DNA of 5,439 bases from an uncultured Zetaproteobacteria bacterium (GTDB taxonomy: Bacteria > Pseudomonadota > Zetaproteobacteria > Mariprofundales > Mariprofundaceae): positions 1-5,439 of the forward strand of contig CAMZLX010000133.1 in the NCBI GenBank assembly GCA_947311795.1. The letters run 5' to 3'. Under the pieces are notes generated by a model that did no database searches, was not told the DNA's origin, and saw only the letters and a program-made list of their open reading frames with translations. Position 1 is the first letter of the stretch; every line of letters starts with the position of its first letter. A program made the translations under genes and the position numbers. Shown piece by piece: positions 1 to 5,419 of this stretch.

Positions 1-1823
1 CCTGCATTGCTGGTCATAATCAAAATCACATGCCTAAAATCAGCCGATTTTCCGTTGTTATCGGTCAATGTTCCATGGTCCATCACTTGCAACAGCACAT
101 TAAAAATATCTTGATGTGCTTTTTCAATTTCATCCAAAAGCAATACGCAATACGGATGTTTATTAATCGCATCCGTCAATAATCCTCCTTGCTCATAACC
201 CACATAACCTGGAGGCGAACCAATCAAGCGCGAAACGGCGTGTGATTCCATGTATTCCGACATATCAAAGCGAATCATTTCCACGCCCATAATCCGCGCC
301 AATTGATTGGCGACTTCAGTTTTACCCACGCCCGTTGGCCCAGTGAACAAAAAGCTACCAATCGGTTTTTCAGGTGAGCCCAACCCTGCGCGGGATAGCT
401 TAATGCTTGCCGATAGTTGCTCAATGGCATCATCTTGCCCAAATACAGACAGTTTCAAATTGCGCTCTAAATTGACCAAAGACTTTTTATCCGAAGATGA
501 TACTTGCCTTGCAGGGATACGCGCCATGGATGCAACCGTGGTCTCAATATCTTGCACACCAAGGTTTTTCTTGCGTTTCCCCGCTGCTTTCAAATGCACA
601 GATGCGCCTGCTTCATCCAACACATCAATCGCTGAGTCAGGCAGTTTTCTATCGGTAATAAAGCGTGAGGCTAGTTTGGCAGCTTCAGTAATCGCAGCTT
701 TACTGTATTTAATCGCATGATGCTCTTCCAAACGCGATTTCAGCCCTGTTAAAATATCTACTGTTTCAGGAATAGATGGTTCGACCACATCCACTTTGCG
801 GAAACGGCGAGACAGCGCGTTTTCCTTTTCAAACGTTTGGCGGTATTCTTGATAGGTCGTTGCACCCATACAGCGTAGCTCGCCATTGGCAAGCGCAGGT
901 TTGAGAAGATTAGACACATCCATGGCTGAACCATTCACCGAACCCGCACCAATAATGGTATGAATTTCATCAATAAACAGAATAACATTCTTTTCATCTT
1001 TGAGTGCTTTGAGCACTGCTTTAAGCCGCTCTTCAAAATCACCACGGTATTTCGTGCCTGCCATCAATGCACCCATATCTAAGGAGTAAATCTGTGCATC
1101 TTTAAGAATGTCAGGTACTTTATCTTGGATGATGCGCATCGCCAAACCTTCCGCGATAGCTGTTTTACCCACACCAGCCTCACCCACCAATAGCGGATTA
1201 TTCTTTTTGCGGCGGCATAAAATATGTAAACATCTGTCCAGTTCTTTTTCGCGCCCAATAAGCGGGTCAAGCTCTTCTAAAAATGCTCGTTCCGTTAAAT
1301 TCTCGCAATATCGCGACAATGGCGAGGCATCCGTTTTGCTTGGCATGTTCGCATGTCCTATTTCAATATGACTTTCCAATGAAGCTTGTACATGGTCGGA
1401 GCCGTGCGATACAAATGTGGTCACATCCAAACGGGTTACACCCAGTGAATTCAGGAAATACACGGCATGGGAATCTTTTTCAGAGAAAATTGCCACCAAA
1501 GCATGTGCGCCCGTCACTTCATCTTTACCCGCTGATTGCACATGCATCACTGCCCGTTGAATCACCCGCTGCAAACCCACGCTGGCAATGGTGTCGCCAC
1601 TGCCTTCGGGCAACACCGTAACATGTTCTGTGATAAAGTTTTCAAGCTCTTCACGCAATAATGACACATCCACGCCCAAACCATCCAATACTACCTTGGC
1701 TTCTTTATTTTCAGTTAGTCCCAAAAGCAAGTGTTCAATAGTTACAAACTCATTACGCTTAACGTGTGCAGCGCGAAAAATATTGTTTAATGATTGCTCT
1801 AACTGTTCGCTTAAAATACCCAT
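1..1823 (-). CDS. clpA: ATP-dependent Clp protease ATP-binding subunit ClpA (C-terminus beyond window)
   Basis: This is the Hsp100/AAA+ unfoldase that feeds substrates to the ClpP peptidase in the cytoplasm. About 607 codons are visible, and the frame is open to the window edge; E. coli ClpA has 758 residues. Residues 1-145 form the double Clp N-domain (opening MGILSEQLEQSL). AAA+ module D1 has Walker A GEAGVGKT at 214-221, Walker B ending in D285-E286, and arginines R339/R340 in the ALSRRF motif. Module D2 has Walker A GPTGVGKT at 495-502, SRLIGSPPGYVG after it, and Walker B LLLDEIEK with D564-E565. D1 and D2 are joined without the coiled-coil middle domain of ClpB or ClpC, which argues for ClpA. 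The ClpP-docking loop would lie just past the window edge, so it cannot be checked. The start at 1823 is supported by CTGGAG six bases upstream. No clpS adaptor gene lies upstream; the divergent neighbour is msrA. Confidence 0.97.
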   Translation of the reverse strand, partial: MGILSEQLEQSLNNIFRAAHVKRNEFVTIEHLLLGLTENKEAKVVLDGLGVDVSLLREELENFITEHVTVLPEGSGDTIASVGLQRVIQRAVMHVQSAGKDEVTGAHALVAIFSEKDSHAVYFLNSLGVTRLDVTTFVSHGSDHVQASLESHIEIGHANMPSKTDASPLSRYCENLTERAFLEELDPLIGREKELDRCLHILCRRKKNNPLLVGEAGVGKTAIAEGLAMRIIQDKVPDILKDAQIYSLDMGALMAGTKYRGDFEERLKAVLKALKDEKNVILFIDEIHTIIGAGSVNGSAMDVSNLLKPALANGELRCMGATTYQEYRQTFEKENALSRRFRKVDVVEPSIPETVDILTGLKSRLEEHHAIKYSKAAITEAAKLASRFITDRKLPDSAIDVLDEAGASVHLKAAGKRKKNLGVQDIETTVASMARIPARQVSSSDKKSLVNLERNLKLSVFGQDDAIEQLSASIKLSRAGLGSPEKPIGSFLFTGPTGVGKTEVANQLARIMGVEMIRFDMSEYMESHAVSRLIGSPPGYVGYEQGGLLTDAINKHPYCVLLLDEIEKAHQDIFNVLLQVMDHGTLTDNNGKSADFRHVILIMTSNA

Positions 1824-1864
1824 GTTTAACTCCAGTTATCCATCTATCGCTAAAACTTCATGCA

Positions 1865-1870
1865 ACTATA
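1865..1870 (-). promoter_or_regulatory. Possible -10 element for clpA
   Basis: Read on the minus strand this is TATAGT, five of six matches to the sigma-70 -10 consensus, about 42 nt before the clpA start codon. No good -35 hexamer sits 16-18 nt upstream (best is TGCAGA, three of six). If used, the promoter would be weak or activator-dependent. The -35 zone is occupied by the palindrome at 1880-1898. I saw no recognisable heat-shock sigma-32 promoter. Confidence 0.35.
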
Positions 1871-1879
1871 CCGCTATCT

Positions 1880-1898
1880 TTCTATGTTCTGCATAGAA
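1880..1898. promoter_or_regulatory. Perfect inverted repeat in the clpA/msrA divergent spacer
   Basis: The arms TTCTATG and CATAGAA are exact reverse complements (7 bp each) around a 5-base centre TTCTG, 19 bp in all. The site is the only clear palindrome in the 157-bp spacer. Its centre is about 31 nt upstream of the clpA start site predicted from the -10 candidate, so it would overlap the -35 region. That size and symmetry fit a dimeric transcription factor operator. I cannot match it to a known regulator consensus (not LexA-like, not a Fur box). It lacks a T-run, so it is unlikely to be a terminator. Confidence 0.4.
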
Positions 1899-1980
1899 GT
1901 GCAACCCCCAATCAAGCAAGGTTGATTTCATCGCCTATTAAGGAAAGGGTAACACATCTTTTTCTGCAAAGGAGTAAGCC

Positions 1981-2514
1981 ATGACACATCGTTCGGAAAA
2001 CTTTGCCACATTCGCTGGCGGCTGTTTTTGGTGTTTGGTTGCCCCTTTTGAGAATATCGATGGGGTTCACAGCATCGTGTCTGGCTTTGCAGGTGGCGAT
2101 GTTGAGCATCCAAGCTATGAACAAGTCTGCGCAGGTGGCACAGGTCATGTTGAAGCCGTTCAAGTCACTTATGATGCCGATAAAGTGAACTATCAAACCT
2201 TGGTGGACACCTTTTGGCACAACATCGACCCCACCGATGCAGGCGGCTCATTTCACGACAGAGGGTTTCATTATACATCCGCTATCTTTTGTCATAATGA
2301 AGCACAACTTGAAATTGCCCGCGCCAGCAAACAAGCTTTAGCCGAAAGTGGGAAGTTTGAAGCACCCATCGCCACCGTGATTAAACCCTACACCAACTTT
2401 TATCCTGCTGAAGAACATCACCAAAATTATCACAAGAAAAATCCAGAACACTACACCCGCTATCGCATTGGTTCTGGGCGTGAGGCGTTTATCTTAAAGG
2501 TTTGGAATAAATAG
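1981..2514 (+). CDS. msrA: Peptide-methionine (S)-S-oxide reductase MsrA
   Basis: Reduces the S-epimer of methionine sulfoxide in free or protein-bound methionine, repairing oxidative damage; no signal peptide is present, so it is cytoplasmic. The 177-residue protein is a single MsrA domain. Signature GGCFWC lies at residues 13-18, with C15 expected as the catalytic cysteine. Other family residues are Y46 in PSYEQVC, E58 in the GHVE motif (usual GHAE), D83-P84-T85, D93, and Y98 in HYTSAIF. The usual glycine after GCFW is C18, giving a CxxC. Other cysteines are C50 and C104, and the C-terminal tail has none, so the C-terminal resolving cysteines of E. coli MsrA are absent. The start is fixed by AAAGGAG (1968-1974) six bases before ATG. 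It is transcribed away from clpA. Its last 180 bp recur at 3075-3254. Confidence 0.97.
   Translation: MTHRSENFATFAGGCFWCLVAPFENIDGVHSIVSGFAGGDVEHPSYEQVCAGGTGHVEAVQVTYDADKVNYQTLVDTFWHNIDPTDAGGSFHDRGFHYTSAIFCHNEAQLEIARASKQALAESGKFEAPIATVIKPYTNFYPAEEHHQNYHKKNPEHYTRYRIGSGREAFILKVWNK
2330..2509 (+). repeat. Direct repeat, copy 1 (3' third of intact msrA)
   Basis: This 180-bp stretch inside msrA matches 3075-3254 at a constant offset of 745 bp with three substitutions (98.3 % identity) and no indels. Changes from copy 1 to copy 2 are T2403 to C and T2409 to C, both synonymous in the msrA frame, and C2458 to T, an Arg-to-Cys change. Identity ends sharply at both edges: 2329 differs from 3074, and 2510 differs from 3255. 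Confidence 0.97.
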
Positions 2515-2573
2515 GATAACCAAATATAGAGGTTCAATTGACTTTTAACTTTTGATTGACCAACCTTAAAATT

Positions 2574-2984
2574 ATGAACATAGAAAAGGTATTAAATAAT
2601 GAGGTGGTTCGAACTTCCATCAGATACGCAATTCTATTCCCTTTCGCTATAATATCTATTGTTCTAGGCTTATATGGACTTGTTTTTTTGTTTGCAGGAA
2701 TAATATATTCAAACCCTTTCTCATTTTTTCTTGGGCTTTCATCTGTAGCAGGGTGGGTTGGGATTCTAGGAGCTGAAAAACGCTTGCTGTCATCTTCTGA
2801 GGCGTTAACGGAAGAAGAAAAGAAGAAAATTCGCATAATGCTAACGTTTGGCTTCTTATCCAGTCTATCTCTCAGTATTTGGATCCTTACAACATCGGCA
2901 ACAGGCCTAGCCATTGCACTGTTTTTTCTTTCACTTTGCCCACTGTTACTTATTTACGCTACTCCAAAAGAGACAACGATTTGA
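2574..2984 (+). CDS. Hypothetical four-helix integral membrane protein
   Basis: I do not recognise a family. The 136-residue product has four hydrophobic segments, roughly residues 19-45, 49-67, 88-105 and 109-129. A charged loop at 68-87 (AEKRLL then EEEKKKIR) separates the two hairpins. Basic residues R13, R17 and those in the central loop suggest that both ends and the loop face the cytoplasm. There is no signal peptidase site and no obvious catalytic motif. The start is uncertain: ATG at 2574 has no clear Shine-Dalgarno, and an in-frame TTG at 2556 would add six residues (142 aa) but is no better supported. GC is about 38-39 % by hand count, against about 48 % in msrA, suggesting horizontal origin. 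The gene lies between the two copies of the msrA 3' repeat. The hydrophobicity pattern makes it a real gene with fair confidence; its function is unknown. Confidence 0.7.
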   Translation: MNIEKVLNNEVVRTSIRYAILFPFAIISIVLGLYGLVFLFAGIIYSNPFSFFLGLSSVAGWVGILGAEKRLLSSSEALTEEEKKKIRIMLTFGFLSSLSLSIWILTTSATGLAIALFFLSLCPLLLIYATPKETTI

Positions 2985-3006
2985 AATCAGAAAAAGCAGT
3001 AAGCTT

Positions 3007-3066
3007 ATGAGTAAAACTAAACCTTTGTCGGGTGAAAAAGTGACGCAGGCCATCCGAAAGAACTAA
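3007..3066 (+). CDS. Tiny ORF, possible truncated gene start
   Basis: This 19-codon frame (MSKTKPLSGEKVTQAIRKN) starts 22 nt after the membrane protein stop codon and ends 8 nt before the msrA 3' repeat begins. Its polar, lysine-rich sequence reads like an ordinary cytoplasmic protein N-terminus, and it may be what remains of a gene cut off at the repeat junction. No strong Shine-Dalgarno is visible. It could equally be a chance frame; I assign no function. Confidence 0.2.
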   Translation: MSKTKPLSGEKVTQAIRKN

Positions 3067-3074
3067 ATCTAAAG

Positions 3075-3254
3075 AACAAGCTTTAGCCGAAAGTGGGAAG
3101 TTTGAAGCACCCATCGCCACCGTGATTAAACCCTACACCAACTTTTACCCTGCCGAAGAACATCACCAAAATTATCACAAGAAAAATCCAGAACACTACA
3201 CCTGCTATCGCATTGGTTCTGGGCGTGAGGCGTTTATCTTAAAGGTTTGGAATA
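3075..3254 (+). repeat. Direct repeat, copy 2 of the msrA 3' end
   Basis: Partner of the 180-bp repeat inside msrA, in the same orientation, offset by 745 bp, with three substitutions and no gaps. Because the identity is so high, recombination between the copies could excise the 745 bp between them and leave one complete msrA. Confidence 0.97.
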
Positions 3255-3259
3255 CTTAA
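3075..3259 (+). pseudogene. 3' fragment of msrA (headless duplicate)
   Basis: Encodes the equivalent of MsrA residues 118-176 and then its own ending, VWNT plus a TAA at 3257-3259, where the intact gene ends VWNK plus TAG. It lacks the N-terminal two thirds, including the catalytic cysteine and the glutamate of the GHVE motif. The frame upstream has a TGA at 3041-3043 and no start codon before the fragment, so it is not expressed as a protein. One substitution would change Arg to Cys in the CYRIGSGRE stretch. It abuts the convergent lipoprotein gene, and the two stop codons overlap. This is probably the original end of msrA at this locus, left behind when the upstream segment arrived. Confidence 0.9.
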
Positions 3260-3822
3260 AGATTAAGCATTGCCTTTTTAATTGTCTCCGTAGGTGGTTT
3301 GTCTCCAAGCCAAATGCTTAATAATGCCTTTTGAAAAGCAAATCCTTCCACGCTGCCTCTTTTTTTCTGATTGATTAAGAGTTCGGTGTCTCCGCTAGCA
3401 AGGAAGTTAATTTGAAACATAGTGTTTTTATCAGTATCTATAAAAAACGAATTAAACGTATCAACATCACCTTGAAGACTTTCAAATTCATCATCACTTA
3501 CATTTTTTACAATGCCATTAAGAATGGCAGCTTGCATTGTCTCTTTACTCAAATACACCAACGTTTTCAGAGTTATACATTTATCACTTTGACTACTAAG
3601 AATCTGAGATGCATCCGAACTCTTCCCGCTTAAATACAAAGAACCGACATACACCTCCACCAAATACTTCTCTCGAATACCCGCACCATTCAGTTGGAGT
3701 TCATTATTTTTGATAAATATTGTCTGTGGAACAGTAGTGTCCCTAATCATCTTCGGGCTTGTTGAACACCCCAATAACAACAATGCTGAACAGACAGCTA
3801 CAGCCATAAGTTTGTACTTCAT
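3256..3822 (-). CDS. Chalcone-isomerase-like lipoprotein
   Basis: Predicted lipoprotein of 188 residues. A lysine-containing n-region and hydrophobic core lead to lipobox LLGC with C19 as the acylated residue; S20 follows, with no aspartate at +2, so outer-membrane sorting is plausible in a Gram-negative cell. The remainder has the bacterial chalcone-isomerase-like (Chalcone_3 type) pattern: LNGAGIREKYLVEVYVGSLYL at about 44-64, and SIWLGDKPP at 169-177 near the end. Family members are mostly uncharacterised; no flavonoid chemistry should be inferred. It lies 30 nt after a paralog of the same length with matching motif positions, so the two are probably cotranscribed. GAGGGGG at 3828-3834, five bases before ATG, supports the start. 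The stop codon overlaps that of the msrA fragment on the other strand. Confidence 0.85.
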   Translation of the reverse strand: MKYKLMAVAVCSALLLLGCSTSPKMIRDTTVPQTIFIKNNELQLNGAGIREKYLVEVYVGSLYLSGKSSDASQILSSQSDKCITLKTLVYLSKETMQAAILNGIVKNVSDDEFESLQGDVDTFNSFFIDTDKNTMFQINFLASGDTELLINQKKRGSVEGFAFQKALLSIWLGDKPPTETIKKAMLNL

Positions 3823-3852
3823 TTTATCCCCCTCATACCATTTCTAAAGAGC

Positions 3853-4419
3853 TCACTCGCCCAACATACCTTCTTTCAAATCATCATCTGCAGGGTCTTC
3901 GCCAAGCCACACGGCTAATAAAGTCTGTTGAAAGTCTGTACCTTCAATGCTTCCTGCAACTTTATCGTTGATGATGACTGTGGTCTTGCCATTGTCTGTG
4001 AAGTCATACACCACCACATCACCTTTTTTCATATCTTGAAAGAAATTGTTAAATTGGTTCAACCGCGCTTGAATTTCAGCAAGGTTTTTGGTGTTGTTTG
4101 CAAAGCCTTCATTCCAACCATTCACCAATTTATCTTTGGACACTTCATCGTATAAAAAGTGCATCAATACCCGCTTATTACCTTTGCTGCTTATCGCTGT
4201 CGTGTCCGATGTGGTTTTGCTCGGCAAATACAATGCACCGATATAAATATCAAAGAAGAACTTGCTACGCACACCCGCACCATTTAAGACCAAGGCTTGC
4301 TCACCGACAGTGGCTTTATCGGCGATTTGTATGCCTTCAACCTCTAAAGCGTGTGCTGTTGAAATCGCTGCAGCCCCCATCATCAAACTTAATCCCAGTG
4401 ATAGTTTCCAATGTTTCAT
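3853..4419 (-). CDS. Secreted chalcone-isomerase-like protein
   Basis: Periplasmic protein of 188 residues. The Sec signal peptide spans residues 1-24: MKHWK, a hydrophobic core, then STAHA with likely cleavage before L25. The mature part is one bacterial chalcone-isomerase-like domain, with LNGAGVRSKFFFDIYIGALYL at about 45-65, a middle region NQFNNFFQDMKKGD, and AVWLGEDP at 169-176. W171 falls at the same position as in the downstream lipoprotein paralog. The frame stays open to an ATG at 4449, but the start at 4419 is preferred: AGGAGG lies seven bases upstream, the signal peptide then begins properly, and the 4449 codon overlaps the promoter -10 element. ATG at 4422, immediately before it, is an alternative. 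First gene of a probable two-gene operon; substrate or ligand unknown. Confidence 0.88.
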   Translation of the reverse strand: MKHWKLSLGLSLMMGAAAISTAHALEVEGIQIADKATVGEQALVLNGAGVRSKFFFDIYIGALYLPSKTTSDTTAISSKGNKRVLMHFLYDEVSKDKLVNGWNEGFANNTKNLAEIQARLNQFNNFFQDMKKGDVVVYDFTDNGKTTVIINDKVAGSIEGTDFQQTLLAVWLGEDPADDDLKEGMLGE

Positions 4420-4426
4420 CATATAT

Positions 4427-4432
4427 CCTCCT
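4427..4432 (-). promoter_or_regulatory. Start-deciding Shine-Dalgarno AGGAGG
   Basis: A full AGGAGG on the minus strand, seven bases before ATG 4419 and four before ATG 4422. It rules against the more distal ATG at 4449, which would place this site inside the coding region. Confidence 0.85.
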
Positions 4433-4447
4433 AGCAAGTTATTTGCC

Positions 4448-4475
4448 ATTATAGCTCAAAGGTCTTGTTTTACAA
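4448..4475 (-). promoter_or_regulatory. Sigma-70-type promoter for the chalcone-isomerase-like pair
   Basis: On the minus strand, TTGTAA (4470-4475, four of six) is followed after 16 bases by a perfect TATAAT (4448-4453). Transcription would begin near 4441, giving a leader of about 20 nt with AGGAGG just before the start codon. It lies just inside the 3' spacer of the DUF1801 gene, so the pair can be transcribed independently of the upstream genes. Confidence 0.65.
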
Positions 4476-4479
4476 GTGG

Positions 4480-4881
4480 TTACACGCCTAAAGTCGGCAG
4501 GTGTTTTATCTTGTGATACGTCAAAGTAAGCTGAATACAATGTTTGAGCACTGCTTCGGGTAGCACATCATCCACATTGAAAACCACAGCCCGATTGCCC
4601 TCAAATGACAATTCATCAGCATAAAACTCACGAAATACTTCAACCAAGCGGGTCTTACAATTAAAATATAAGGCATATTCATTAGGTTTGTTCGCTTTCC
4701 AATCAAAGCGCAGGGTGCTGCCATGTTTGGTGATATAACTTGGCTCACCCCATTTCAGTGTTTCTTCAAGGTCTGTAATGTCCAAATCGTTCGCCACTTC
4801 AAAAATCAATGCCCGCAAAGCCATCAGCTTTGTTTGCACATCTGCTGGATATTGTTCAATCACATTGAGTACATTACTCAT
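4480..4881 (-). CDS. DUF1801 domain protein
   Basis: Small cytoplasmic protein of 133 residues with no signal peptide or membrane segment. It matches the DUF1801 (YdhG-like) family over its full length: YPADVQTKLMALRALI near residues 11-26, LEETLKWGEPSY at 38-49, GSTLRFDWK, YFNCKT, FEGNRAVVF, and the C-terminal YHKIKHLPTLGV at 122-133. Members are widespread and lack an assigned biochemical activity. The start codon overlaps the end of the DUF1697 gene by 8 nt (ATGAGTAA contains the upstream stop), indicating translational coupling. GGGGGA just upstream can serve as Shine-Dalgarno. Confidence 0.9.
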   Translation of the reverse strand: MSNVLNVIEQYPADVQTKLMALRALIFEVANDLDITDLEETLKWGEPSYITKHGSTLRFDWKANKPNEYALYFNCKTRLVEVFREFYADELSFEGNRAVVFNVDDVLPEAVLKHCIQLTLTYHKIKHLPTLGV

Positions 4882-5419
4882 GCCATTCCCCCAACATCAC
4901 TTGCAGTTGCAGCAATGATTTCCAATTGCGGGTGGTTAAAATGCAACCAAGCTTTTTCTCTAATAACGTATTGGTGAGTTTGGTTTTTCCATATCCATTC
5001 GGGCATTTGATGTATGCTACTTGGTCTATCACTGCAAACGATTCACTTGCATGTTGAAAGGGTTTAAGCGCATGAATATCATCAGGTTCAGGCATTTCTG
5101 ATAACAATGAAACCAACACTTGGCTGCCTTCTTTTGTGACATCCACCGTACCAAATGGATAGTTACCGATAATAACATCAATATCTTCTTTCACACGAAT
5201 CAGCACAGGCACATCAAAACCATATTGTTGTCTAATCGCAGCCTGAATGACATCTTGATGATTCAGACTATCATCTGCATCAAACACCACATTTCCGCTT
5301 TGAATATAGGTTTGCACATTGGTAAAATCCAAACCTTCATACAGCGCTTTTAAATCCGACATTTTGATTTTCTTTTGTCCTGCAACATTGATGCCACGCA
5401 ATAAGGATAAATATCTCAT
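4874..5419 (-). CDS. DUF1697 domain protein
   Basis: Full-length DUF1697 protein of 181 residues, cytoplasmic, function unknown. Family hallmarks are LLRGINVAGQKKIKM at residues 6-20, TYIQSGNVVF at 37-46, a middle NYPFG, the basic NGYGKTKLTN stretch, and TTRNWKSLLQL at 162-172. Its stop codon lies within the start of the DUF1801 gene, so the pair is one transcriptional unit. No good Shine-Dalgarno precedes ATG 5419. Instead the ATG overlaps a TGA in an open frame coming from the window edge (ATGA), which suggests coupling to another gene upstream. Confidence 0.9.
   Translation of the reverse strand: MRYLSLLRGINVAGQKKIKMSDLKALYEGLDFTNVQTYIQSGNVVFDADDSLNHQDVIQAAIRQQYGFDVPVLIRVKEDIDVIIGNYPFGTVDVTKEGSQVLVSLLSEMPEPDDIHALKPFQHASESFAVIDQVAYIKCPNGYGKTKLTNTLLEKKLGCILTTRNWKSLLQLQVMLGEWHE

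Larger units (their letters stand above)
2510..3074 (+). mobile_element. Candidate inserted segment between msrA and its duplicated 3' end
   Basis: These 565 bases separate the two copies of the msrA 3' repeat and hold the membrane protein gene plus a 19-codon ORF. Composition is more AT-rich than the flanking genes. I found no terminal inverted repeats, transposase or integrase inside it, so it is not a standard insertion sequence. The arrangement of intact gene, cargo, then 3' gene fragment is what integration within or next to a gene end produces when the gene's terminus is restored. It also fits Campbell-type single-crossover capture of a fragment from a relative. That this is an insertion is inferred; the flanking duplication is seen directly. 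Confidence 0.5.

Noticed and set aside
307..1896. Several plus-strand open frames of 60-137 codons across the clpA region
   Set aside because: They lie antisense to a clearly conserved clpA, have no recognisable domains, and lack ribosome binding sites; they are shadows of its codon pattern.
1912..2220. A 102-codon minus-strand frame overlapping msrA and the divergent spacer, considered as a clpS candidate
   Set aside because: The translation has no ClpS features and is antisense to conserved msrA codons.
2531..2561. Imperfect hairpin GGTTCAAT...ATTGACC after msrA
   Set aside because: The stem needs a bulge and a long loop, is AT-rich, and is not followed by a T-run, so it is not a credible terminator.
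2534..2914. Minus-strand 126-codon frame opposite the membrane protein gene
   Set aside because: The plus-strand frame has a coherent membrane-protein pattern, while the minus-strand product has no recognisable organisation or start signal.
2510..3074. Segment as an insertion sequence or MITE
   Set aside because: No transposase, terminal inverted repeats or short target-site duplication could be found at the edges; the flanking repeat is coding msrA sequence.
4464..4476. Short inverted repeat CTTGT-TTT-ACAAG after the DUF1801 gene
   Set aside because: Only five base pairs and no T-run; it overlaps the -35 of the proposed promoter and is too short to call as a terminator or operator.
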